Assembly (NCBI GenBank): GCA_950295325.1
Contig: OX485806.1
Span: 44,327,169-44,387,168 of the forward strand
Direction: 5' to 3'
DNA length: 60,000 nucleotides
Origin: Polytrichum commune
Lineage: Eukaryota; Streptophyta; Polytrichopsida; Polytrichales; Polytrichaceae
Shown: positions 22,872 through 33,900 of the stretch, piece after piece
Layout: every line of letters starts with the position of its first letter
How positions within the stretch are numbered: the first letter of the stretch is position 1
Position numbers and translations under genes: made by a program
Notes under the pieces: model-generated
The model's database searches: none
Told to the model about the DNA's origin: nothing
The model's input: the letters and a program-made list of their open reading frames with translations, nothing else

Positions 22872-24071
22872 ATGAATTCACCAAATTTCATGGGTCCTCT
22901 GGGAACACAACCCCAATCCCCCCAAGGCACACAACGGAAGAGGCCACGTAACCAAGCGCAAAGTTATGTGATGGCGTCCCAAGCATCTGATATTCCCACC
23001 TCCAGTCCCATCGAAGTTGGTAGTGCGTCACAAGAGGCAGCTCAAAGGCCAATGTACGAGTTGTGGACCGAAATCACGGAAGCGCAGTTGTTTGAGTGGT
23101 TGAAGGTGCCAGACAACTACGAAATGTGGAAGGGGGCAAGGATCAGAAATGCTAGTGGAGCAATGCGGACCTCAGGGCTCACCAAAAAAACAATGTATGT
23201 TACCATTTCTAACTTCCTCAACACATTCAATACGAAGAAAACCTCTGAACAATTAATGTCGAAGATGAGGTACATTGAAAATAAATTCAAAGAGGCAGAG
23301 GATTTCTTGCGTAACACAGGTGAAGGGTTGACCTCTACTGATGAAAAGTTGGGGATTGCTAAAATCAAAGATTAGGTTACCTCCATCTGTCCGTTTTACT
23401 TTCGGGTCAAACTAATCATGTCTGAGAGTGTTGTTGTCAATCCACCATACATTGGTGAAACCGGCATGACTGAGAACATAGAGGAAATGTTATTTGGAAC
23501 CTCTATTGGGCATGAATTTCATGGTTCAATAGGTGACGAGGGCAACAATGGAATTTGTGAAGAAGAGGATTCTAGTGATGATGGAGACGCAAATTTCGAG
23601 GATGACAGCTTTCCGAGTTCAGAGCCAATTCCAAATGCTCCTGCTCAAGGTATCGTCTCTTATGATTTGTCAAATTGGCGTTTTTATAACTTGTTCCTTC
23701 AGGATACAACATAGGTTTTCATTTTTTTTCATGAATTTTATTTTGGATTGTTGGTTGTGCAGGTGCACCTCCTGTACCTGAGAGAATGCAACATAGACCT
23801 ATTCCCAATCGCCATCAGAAAGAGCAAAAGGGAAGTAGTGGCAGATATGCAAGAGCAAAACCAGGTGTTGATGGAGAAGATATTGGAGATGCACTCTGCA
23901 CATCAACATGACAAGCTTCAATTCTTGAAAGAGCAATCAGATAAGCAGCTTGCTTTTGAACACCGCCGTTTGGATTTGGAATTCATGCGGATGGACCAGC
24001 AATGTGAGGAATCACATATTCGTGAACTAGCTTTGCAGGTTGAGCTTGAAAAACTACGTGCTAAGACCTAA
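22872..24071 (+). pseudogene. Harbinger ORF1 with Myb/SANT-like domain, outer copy
   Basis: Homologue of 13980-15474. Exon 1 runs from ATG 22872 to 23649 and has the same domain order (WTEITEAQLFEWLKVPDNYE, KMRYIENKFKEAEDFL, acidic tail), but an in-frame TAG at 23373 replaces a Lys codon of the other copy. Donor GTATCG follows 23649; the acceptor ends at 23762. Exon 2 ends with a coiled coil (SDKQLAFEHRRLDLEFMRMD, ending LEKLRAKT) at TAA 24071, again out of frame with exon 1 because of a deletion near 23820-23850. It is disabled independently of the inner copy. Confidence 0.85.
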
Positions 24072-24478
24072 GTTTACTGGTATTCAATGTGAGTCGATTA
24101 GAATAAACATCTTAAATTCATCAAAAAATTAGTCGGTGAACACTTTAAGCTTTTTCAAAGCTATTGTAAAGATCCAGACAATTTATCACCTCATCGACCA
24201 CACTGCTATGTGGGAATGGCTATGGGTTTTTGTGGTACATCTTTGGTTCTGTCACAGGATTCAAAGTATTTGTGTATGCACGTCATGAAAATACCACAGT
24301 ACATCTACATCAACATAGTTATTATTATATTGGGTAATCTGTTTCCATGGACAAGTGGAAATGTTTCTCTTTCTCTGCGTGAGGCTACCTTTTTATCAGA
24401 TTGGAGATCGCTCCCGTAGCAGTCCACAGCAAATAAATTCGTTCTTCACATAGTAGGAAATTTGAAATACAGCGACCC
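24072..24478. other. Outer element spacer
   Basis: Non-coding DNA between ORF1 and the captured BCKDHB exons; includes the second copy of TGTATGCACGTCATGAA seen at about 20560. Confidence 0.45.
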
Positions 24479-25407
24479 ATGGGGCTATGGAGGCGTTCAA
24501 TGTCTAGAGTCTCTACGAATTACAGAGACAGTGGGGTTCCCTTCATTGCCGGAACAGCGAACAGAAATTTCATGACAGAAAAGGATCTGGTGGGAAGCAG
24601 CAAGCCAGTTGGGGGTGATGCAAACAAGAGCACGAAGCAAATGAATCTGTTTTCAGCAATTAATGAAGCCCTCCATACAGCTCTGGAATCGGATCCCAGG
24701 TCCTTCACCTCCTTCCCCTTCTATTTCGAATTTTGCATCATCAGGTGGATGTTGTGAAAGGTCATTTTGAGTACTGCTGAGTTTTCTGGAGAAATTTTGT
24801 ACTCATGTCATAAGCAACTGATGTGAGGAATTATGGTTTTGAGCACCTGCTCAAGGATCCTGTACTATGAAATCTAGTTCGGATAGTTTTTTAAGTTCTA
24901 GGAACTAAACCAAGGATTCAGGAAGGGAGAGACTCTGCAATATTGAACTCTGATGAGAATTTTGAGCTTTAAGCACGTTGCAATCTCGACCTTAAAGTGC
25001 TTTATCCACCAACTCTAGTTCGGATAGTATTTGCAGTTCCAGGAACCATATCAAACAGTTGAGAGAGAGAGATTGCCGTTTACAACTCTAAAGAGGATTT
25101 AGGATTGTTATGCTGGACCAAGAATTTGGGGAATGTGGGCGCCACAGAGTCTTCAATACTCCCCTTTGTGAACAGGTATGAACTTACTCCCTTAGAAGTA
25201 ATGTGCTTTGTTTTTCATTTGTTTCAACTTCTTCTCAAATTCGATCTCCACAACCACCCCAAGGCTGAATATATTATTTTCCAGGGTTCAATCACTCATT
25301 TTTGAAACTATGCACTTAAAACTCCTGATACTACTATACGTTAATACATCCTGTGGCAATTTTGACTACAGGGCATTCTGGGTTTCGGGATTGGACTAGC
25401 ATCTATG
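24479..25407 (+). pseudogene. Captured exons of BCKDHB (branched-chain 2-oxoacid dehydrogenase E1 beta)
   Basis: E1-beta is the mitochondrial subunit that, with E1-alpha, decarboxylates branched-chain 2-oxo acids. Exon a (24479-24699) starts with ATG and an Arg/Ser-rich, transit-peptide-like N-terminus (MGLWRRSMSRVS) and ends KQMNLFSAINEALHTALESD-PR at a GT donor. Exon c (about 25122-25175) ends GRHRVFNTPLCEQ at GTATGA. Exon d (25372-25407) is the 36-base exon GILGFGIGLASM with an AG acceptor and GTGAGG donor. The exon that should lie between a and c (the YVFGEDV..GGVF region) is not found, so the fragment cannot make an enzyme. The rest of the gene is absent. Confidence 0.88.
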
Positions 25408-26699
25408 GTGAGGAATCTCTTCACCTTAATCACATCTGCTCCCTTAGTGGTTCTTCTCCTGTTTGTATTAATATGGTATCTGGGAGTCATATCAATACAA
25501 AAGGTGTATATGATTAGGTTTGTCTTAGTGAGAAAAACCTAAGTTTTGAAATTGTGAGGTCTACATGGAAGTCAGATTTATCTACATTTTTTGATGTGCC
25601 TAGTTAACTAGTTTTTTTGTTAGTCAACATACGAAGTAAGTGGCATGTGGATGGATTTCCGGGGCACGTAATTCTATTACAAAGTGGCACCTCATTTGTC
25701 TCACTCAAAATATCTCAGTAAACAAATGTGGAAAGAGGAGTGCTTACATCAATTTTTGCATTGTTTGTGGTCTGATTTGTCTTCAGAAATCTAGTTTGTA
25801 TGGAATATCATGGTCATGATCACATGTATGCGTAGTTGGATGTTCCAAATTCATTTCTGTTGTGTCAGAAAGGACTGGAGATGGTCTCCCTTATGCCTGG
25901 TCATGCAGTTTGAGTTTAGAATTCGTGCTACTCTACATTCATGATCATATGTATGTCCTGCAATTGAAAATGTGTTTATTGGTTGAGATTGAATTTTGTT
26001 GGTCATGTCTCTTGTTACACAAAATTGTCCTAAACCCTAAAGTAACACTGTAGTTCCTACACTTGCTTTCAAAATTGCAACTTGTACTAAAATTGCATTT
26101 CGCAGAGATTGGATTCCGTTTAGGGTTTCTTTAACTCCCAATCCCTAGACCAGTGTTTGCAGAAACTGGTTGAAAATAGGTTACACTACTATAACATGAG
26201 TGAGTCTCACAAATTCTTTCAGATTTAAGACATTGTCATACATATATCCAGTTCTGCAAAAATTGCATTTTTGTCTCACTTAAAATTCACAGGCAAAGGC
26301 ACATAGACTACTGTCCTGATGATAATGGGATATGGTAAATCTTCTTGTAAAAAGGGCCCTGGAAACATGAAAAAATCATACAAAAAAATGCTTTCCCCAT
26401 CCACTATTTTGGTCATTGAAGAAGGCCCAGAAGGCCAGAATCTTATATTGTTAGATTTAGCCAGTGATCACAGGTTGAAATGAACAAGCTTTGAGGTAGA
26501 CTTTGATGTTGTAACAATATTTTTTTTCTTTAGTACCAGATTTTCATTAGTCTTTCAATTGCGATTTTAGCTAATTGGCATTAACTTGCTACACAAAATG
26601 TTATCCTAAGTCTCCATAATTGAAGTTGAAGTGGAGCAGGAAAAATATTTCTCTATCACCTCTGAGCACATAACTCTATATTGGAGTGAGACACGTAGA
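25408..26699. other. Outer element spacer before the transposase
   Basis: No recognised gene. From about 25925 parts match the inner element (16530-16870). A stretch of about 430 bases (25999-26430) is absent from the inner copy. Confidence 0.5.
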
Positions 26700-28020
26700 T
26701 TATATTCCATATCCATGATATTTCAAGACCTGTGTTTTAATCATTTTTCTTTTGCTTTTCGCGTAACTATCGTTGTATCCAAGTGTTATGTTATTTCCCT
26801 CTGCAGTTTCATTAGAAACAATCCTGTCGGGGTCTTCGGTTCCACCTTCCCAGTTTGAATAATCATATCCATCTTCGAGGAGCAGATTGTGTAGTACCGC
26901 ACAACTCCGAACTCCGAATCCAAAGCACAACAAGGGTGTGCGTTTCCTGTCTTGAAATGACTGTAGGAATGCCACGAAGGCTTTGAAACCTCCCCTTCAG
27001 TTGACCAATGGTATGTTCAGACCGCACACGAATAGAAGAGAGATATTTATTGAAACGTTGATTCTCTTTTTTCTTTGATGCAGGGACCTTGTCCAGTGGT
27101 AGAGTAATAGTAGTGAGAGGGTAGCCAGTGTCTGTTAGAATGTACTCATGAGCTTTAAAGAAATCAGTATGGTGAAGCCATATGTGGGAGTTAGCGAAGA
27201 CACGACTATCATGGGCTGAGCCAGGGAAACCTGCATGTAGGTGTGTTATTCTACAGTTGTGGTCGTTGACAATCATACATGAAATGAAATATCGGCATTT
27301 TCTGTTGAAAAATTGTTCTCCTTGATAGCTTGGTTTTGCAGCAAGTACAACATGAGTACCATCCATTATGCCGATGACGTCGGGAAATCCATGGGATTCT
27401 TGAATAGAGTGCTTGATGGCTTCTTTTTCCGCTGCATTAGGCCAACATATAACATTTTTTTCAAGTGATAAAAGAGCAACCATAACACGCTTTGTGAACT
27501 TCGAAAGAACGCCAGTGGATGTATGGAATGATGCCGCAACATTTGCCCTGGAGGCGCCGTTGCCATAGGCTCCAAACCTGAATAAAACAACTAGGAATTG
27601 CAACCTGGGATCGAATTGAGCGGAAGTGCTATCATTGGTGAAGATATTATGGTCCTTGATCATATTCTAAATTCTTTCGAATGTTGAGGGGGACATCCTG
27701 AATCTTGCTTTGAACCTATTAGGGTTCATACGAAGGATATCATTAGCCATGCGTGATGAATCTACCCTTTCATGATGTCTCTCTGCAAAGTAGCGTTGTG
27801 ATAGTATGCAGCTGTAAAGAGTAAAGACACTATCTAGGCTTTCATCACCATTCTCAAAAGAAGAGGAATTGTTTTCACTGCTTGACGAATCAGTATATGA
27901 AGCTATCATTTCCATAGAATTAGACACTATACGTGCTGCAAGAGTATTTTCAAGATCTTCAATAGCATTAGCATGTTCACTACGGCGAGGCATATTTACG
28001 AATGCAAATCGCAAAGACAA
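26700..28020 (-). pseudogene. Harbinger DDE transposase, outer copy, nonsense and frameshift
   Basis: Homologue of 16875-18188, read from 28020 downwards. Two lesions are visible: TAG at about 27666 where the inner copy has TGG (the W of FEKIWNMIKD), and a 7-base tandem duplication near 26911-26924 (ACTCCGA repeated) that shifts the frame after VVLWIRSS. The DDE residues remain (IMDGTHVVLAAKP, GFPGSAHDSRVF, RVRSEHTIGQLKGRF), and here the CGA codon that is TGA in the inner copy is intact. The two transposases are therefore dead for different reasons. Confidence 0.92.
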
Positions 28021-29860
28021 ATAATATGAAGAATCTAATATAATATATATATTTCACATGATGCCAACTATGATGTACAATGATCCAAAATACATATTGA
28101 ATGGGAATATATACAATGTTATACTAATTCTTTTACAAAGGAAAATATGCAATTTTTACCTTTTAAAATTATTATTTTGCTTTGCAAAATCATTTTTTAC
28201 GTTATTAAAATATACATTAAATTTAATTTATTAATCTTTTACTTATTAAAATAATACTTTTACTTTTGGGAAAATTTTAATGTGAAAAACACGTGTACTT
28301 ACTATACATTTCTACTACATTATTATTAGCACGTCATTGCATGATTTTACATATTTCAATGTTAAGGATGGTTTGAACCTGACTAATTCCCTGGAGTGGC
28401 GGAGTGCGGTAGCCTCCATGAGATAAAGACCCTAAACCCTCAGCCCAATTGATTAAATGACTCTTAATTGAAAGATGAGACATTGATAAAATGTTGTGTA
28501 TAATCTAAATGACTCTCAACCAATCTAAAACTGCCATGTGGCAAAATTCAATAGTAACTATTAATTTAAACATTGAGGTTAGAACCATGTTACAATAGCC
28601 AATTGTAATGCTAACACGTATTTTTACTTTCATTTGTCTTTCTTGTCTCACTACAATCCTTGTTATATAGCACTCAACAACATGCAAAAATACACATGTT
28701 TGTTTAAGAATAGTGACCACGTAGAGCCCATTTACCTTAATTAGCCAACTATGATTTAAGTACACATGGATAATTTAATTACCACTTGCATATGACAACT
28801 TGGGGGTCACTCCTTATATTAATGCAGACATGTGCACTCAATTACTATTTAAAGGGGGTGGGCTATTAACCTTGCATATAATCTATTATAAGGTATGGTT
28901 TTTTTCAAAATAAAGGTAAATGTTTGTATTTTAATACTCCCTATCAATACTTTCCATTTATAGGGGAATCATTTAAAATTACCCTATTATACTTATAGAA
29001 CCAAAGAAAATTGGAAAGATGATTGCAATGCAAATAACGCGCTGTAATTTTCCACCCCGGCACATAGGTAGAGAACATTAAGTCCCCATTGGATATGTTG
29101 GTTCAATAACGATCAAGCCACCAACCTGCAAAGTCATCCATCCAAATTTTTACCATAAAATTACATCTTTTCATCCACAAGCACAAACCCTACCCTAGAC
29201 CTGCTACCTCTAGTAATTGTTTCCACACTATTCTACATATACTGATTAGATAAAAGCAGCAATCATCTGTGATGATATTTAACATGTAAACATGTTTCAT
29301 TATTTTTTTAAATCATATATTATATGTATATTTATAAAATGCAGCTAAGAGGGATATTTTAAACTTGATGGACGAATAGAAATTGTACAATGTGCATTTT
29401 AGACCCTATCCATACGGTTAGATTTGCAATTGCTACCACCAATATTTATTAAATTTCAAACTTAAAATTAAACATTCTTTTGTAATATGATTACAAATAA
29501 GATATTGACAATCTAATAATGACATTTGTTGTGTTGGGTCGAAATGCAATAAGTGTAGTGATTTTTGGAGATTTTTTGAATGCTTAATTAAAGTACTTCA
29601 GTTTTTGGGTGGAATTTTAGACTAAAATCTTCAATATTTTGGGAGAACATGACAACATGAAATGATGCATAAAATTTTCACAATTCATCCCCTTTCTAAT
29701 CGGATCACACATGCACGAAGCTAACCTCCCATAAAAGTTTTAGTATATAATGCACACTACAAAAAGTGCATGATGGATGACAAAACGGACTTCAAATCCG
29801 AGCGTGTGAATAGAGGATACATTCTTACCAACTGCGGGAGGCAAAATGGTAATAGTCATT
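28021..29860. other. Right arm of the outer element, non-coding, with a private insertion
   Basis: AT-rich DNA homologous to 18189-20000. About 440 bases at roughly 29003-29441 are present only here, with ACCA at both borders. No gene. Confidence 0.6.
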
Positions 29861-30457
29861 AGTCCCGGGCACATGGGCGGAGGGCCGCCTCCGCCCTAAG
29901 TGGTGCGCACATGACAGCTCTTCCGTTGCTTGGCCAGGCGGAGGACGACGAACTTCATCCGGCTTTGGATGGCGGCCCTCCCTCCGCCGGCTGTGGGAGG
30001 CGAAGCGGACCATCCGCCCCAGTGCGGAAGGGACTGGTCCGCCTCCATTAGCCTCACCAAATTAAGTAATAAAAAACCCCCAGGTGGTCTGACCGGCAGA
30101 AGCCGGGCTGGGGCAGAGGCGGCCCTCCGCCCATGTGCGCCGGCTTCTAGCCTGGCGGAAGCCAGGTGGCCCTCCGCGGTTGGCCGGCGGGGGGGCCGGG
30201 GAGGTGGCTGACCAGCCAGGCGGGTTGCCTGCGCACTGGCCCTCAACCCTCCGCCCTCCGCCTCTCCTATCTGTCAAATTTTTTTATTATATATAATTTT
30301 TTGATTTGGTGTGGCTGATGGGGGCGGACCCGTCCCTTCCGGGCTGGGGCGGACGGTCCGCTCCGCCCCCACAGCCGGCGAAGGTCATCCAACGCCGGAT
30401 GATTATCATCCTCCTCCGCCTGGCCAAGCGGCGGAGGAAGCTCATGCGCGCAGCACT
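29861..30457. mobile_element. GC-rich fold-back (MITE-like) element of 597 bp
   Basis: Sharply GC-rich against AT-rich surroundings and absent from the same place in the inner Harbinger copy (near 19990), so it is an insertion. ATT flanks it on both sides (29858-29860 and 30458-30460). Its two arms, about 29861-30065 and 30295-30457, are long imperfect inverted repeats: GCTTGGCCAGGCGGAGGA, CGCCGGCTGTGGG, GGACCATCCGCCCCAG-like and GTCCGCC...CA.CACCAAAT-like blocks occur in both in opposite orientation. Termini AGTCCCGGGCACATG and AGTGCTGCGCGCATG agree at 11 of 15 positions. No open frame of meaning. The 3-bp ATT duplication equals AAT on the other strand, the same target as the Harbinger elements, which suggests a Harbinger-type transposase. 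Confidence 0.85.
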
Positions 30458-30460
30458 ATT

Positions 30461-30582
30461 CTCCATTCTCCATTCTCCGAGAAGGCCACAAAGGGTGTCA
30501 CACCTTTCTCCATGGAGGCTCCTCTTTTTCCTCATTCTCCGAGAACCCATTCTCCGACCTCCGAGAAGGTGTGACAACCCCT
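30461..30582 (-). repeat. Right terminal region of the outer Harbinger element
   Basis: CATTCTCC and CTCCGAGAA repeats, then CTCCGAGAAGGTGTGACAAC and CCCT, the counterpart of the left end at 10310. It ends 339 bases before the TRIPP start codon. Confidence 0.9.
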
Positions 30583-30585
30583 AAT

Positions 30586-30921
30586 ATGTAAAGTCAATAA
30601 TCAAAGGAGAGGATGTGGGAGGTCTGCTACTTACGAGAGTCGAAGTTCCAAGAAGACGATGGCGAGCGATTAGTCGGACCGAAGTCTGAACATTACCGGA
30701 GATTGCTGTCTACTGGCGTTTGTTTTTATGAATAGTCTAAATGGGATCGTTGTACCTTGCGGAAGGATGGTCATTTCAAATCTAGAGATCCTATGTACGT
30801 GACTTGAAGTTCCGTATTCAGCGAGTAAGAGTGATGGAATTCTGCTCGTTTCCAGTAAATATCTCGCACTCTTATCCCGTCCACGTTTAAATCCTTGTGA
30901 AGTATATGTGTACTTGCCACC
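30586..30921 (+). promoter_or_regulatory. TRIPP 5' leader and proximal upstream DNA
   Basis: The remaining native DNA between the Harbinger insertion and the start codon. No convincing TATA box is seen. The start context is CTTGCCACCATGA, favourable for initiation. Any more distal native promoter would lie before 10309, or a new one inside the element end. Confidence 0.5.
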
Positions 30922-33900
30922 ATGAATTTTCTTTTGCGGAATTCACAGGCAGTTGTATACGAGTTGCCTGAGGCAGCAGACATTACGCAGAAAGATCCAA
31001 AATTGGTAGAGCCGACTAGCTCCTGGCCAGGTGCCTTGCCATGGCCGGGAGGAAGTGAGTACGGTGCGGGGGAGGATGTCAGAATATTGGCAACTTCTGC
31101 GAAAATGAGAACGCGCATGCCTATCGAGGGCCACATGGATGTACTTCCAGGAGAAGGCTCCATCTTGGTTCCATTTAGTGAGTCTCCCTTTCTCTCTCTT
31201 GTGTTTCTACTTACTTTGCTGAGCACTGTTGTATTATAAAGTTTGAATGAGAAATTTGCCTACGCTTCGTATATGTTTGCCCTGGAAAAAGTCTCATGAT
31301 ATTGAGGTTTTAGGCTTTCATACTAGCTCGTACTTTTGGGGTCCGCCGCTGTCCAAGGTGGATCCCAGGTAGAGTTGACATGATCGCTACTTTGTTTGAA
31401 GGCGCTTAGTCATCAGAGGAATGCTTTACAGTATATCATCAAGAAGATGATTTGTTTCTCGAGTTTGTGGTAATCAAAGGTGCTGTGACATTTTCCGGCA
31501 CTCCACATTATATTTCAATGTGGTCAGCTGTAAAGTGTAGATAGTAGTTCACAGTAAGTTGATTTTGCACTGATTCATTTGGTTTTGGTCCTTGAGGACG
31601 ATAGTATTGTGGCCTAACGGTTGTGTATGTTGATCTTAAGCATGTTGTTTATCTCTCTGCGGACTAATTTTGTTTACAATATGTGCGGACTATTTGCTGT
31701 TGGTCGCATGACGCTATTCTGATATAGCGGGAGGTGTCACATTTCAGAGGCTTTAGCAGAGGATTGTTATTCAGCACCCAGTGTGGCATCCCTCTTGTCC
31801 ATGGATCGCCCCTTTATTTTTCCTGGTTCGTTTATCACCTCTAGCTTGTCAATATTTAGGACACTTGGTGTCTTTCTTAGGGTTTAGGCGTGAAGAGTAG
31901 GTATTGGATTTGGAGCTTTTCTTGTGGTGGGGCACATGACAAATGATCTGTTGGCTCTGAACTGTCTAGGGTTTGCTCCGGGGCTATGTATTAGATAAGT
32001 TCCTGTATTCATCTCGGTTTGCAGTACTGCAAGGTGTAATTTCCCATGCACATTGAATATCATGAGACTTACTGAGATAATGAGATCCTTGAATCATTTT
32101 TGTGGGTGATGGGCCCAATAGCTGCACCTGTTGTCACTAAATAGTATCTTACGTTGTGTGGGAGACACCAACGAGTCTACACGATCTAGCAGAACTATCC
32201 TCTGCTGCTAGAAGAAACTGAGTTGATTTGTCCATTCTTTTGTGCAGGAGAAAGGTTCCATATTGTCATCCACGTCTCAGTACATCACCCGGAAACTACT
32301 TGTGCTGTCACTCCGTACAAAGTTGCTGCTGCTATCCAGAACCTATCCCATGCTGCAGATTTTGGATGTAGTTCTAATCAAGATTCATCGGACTTTTCTC
32401 ACGACACTGAAGACGGGGACAGTCGAAAGAGTAAAACCCCTAGATCAGCTAGGAATGCTTTAAAGGGAAAATGGTTCAACACAACAGGAGGAGGCAATTT
32501 AGTGGCTACCACTGAATGGGTTGAGGCAGGCAACAATGAGCTTTTATCTGAAAGCAGAAAAAGAAGAACGGAGATGCTGCTAGAAAGCTTCAAAAGTTCT
32601 CATTTTCATGTAAAGATTGGAAAGAAAGGGCACGACATATCTGTATCGCAGACTGTTGAATCAGAGCATCTGGGGTTGTTAGATGAAGAGGGATCTGATG
32701 GGGAGAGCACTGCTGCAGCCCTTGGGTGTAGAACTGTCATCAATGAAGATGGTGAGTTTGAATCAACAAGAGCTGGCGGGGTGGCGAGAGCAGCAACATC
32801 ATGTTGGTCACTTGGAAATGGAGATGTTGTGGTAGGGTTTTTTTCCTTGTGGTTGTGTTTTTATCATATTCACAATCATTGCATATTGAAAGAAGTAATG
32901 GAGGATAAGGAGCTCAACCTATATCAGTTGCCAGGTTAATAATTGAGGGTAATCTTACTTGCTTCCAGGGCATTTTGAGGGAAGAGAATTAGATTTCCGT
33001 TGACTTTCATTCAGGGGATTGGTTTTTTTAGAGTAGGTTATCTCTTATGCTTGCCTTGGAAATTCCTACTTCCCTATGTTTGTTAAGTGATTGTAAGAAG
33101 AAAAAACTATCATTAAATATAGTGTATTTTCTATTGAGAGCTGACATGTTTCTGGATTCTGAATGCTACTCCAAGGGCATGTCAGAAACCACTTGAATGG
33201 TGGAACAAAATGAAGGGTGGTTTCCTATTTTGTTCTCTCTTGCTGAACATATTGGGGGTTATTGGTAGTCATATTGAAAGGCAATTTTTTAATATTCCAA
33301 GAATGTCTTGGCCTTCATTGTAGTAATCTTTGGGGCACACTGCGTGGATTTGCTCATATTCCTCTTAAAGAACTATCTCAATGTGCTAAGTATAATCCAA
33401 TCAACCTAGTGGACAAACACCTTTTCTATGGGTCATTAACATGCATCCATGAGATTTTCTTGGAAGGTTACCTAAATCCTTGATTGCAGAGTATCTTGTC
33501 AAGAAGGTATCCATACCCTCATTGGGAGCTATATTTTTAACTGCTCAACACACTCATGGACCACTATTTCCAGGAGTGGAAATCTCTGGATCATACTAAA
33601 CAACGGACCACATTGTTCTAAATCAATTGTGTAGTCTGTATTGGGGTTTTGAACTCAGATGTGTTTACATGGCAAATTGCAGGTACGTCTTCAAGTTACT
33701 ATGGCTTCAGAAATTCCTTTCAGGAATGCAGAGGTTGAGGTCCTCCAATTTGAGCCTTATGTAGTTCCACCTGTATATTCAGAAGACAATAATTTTTTGC
33801 AGTTGTCAAAGAATCGTGCTGAATATTTGCTGCAATGGCTTCTCCCATTGGACCGGCCGTCGTCTCCCCCTCCAACTTCAGCTGCCACCTTGCCCCAGCC

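Noticed and set aside
31178-32247. A single intron joining TRIPP exon 1 directly to 32248
   Set aside because: The phases would also fit, but a 78-base exon at 31748-31825 supplies the conserved MDRPFIFPG block with good splice sites and keeps the frame.
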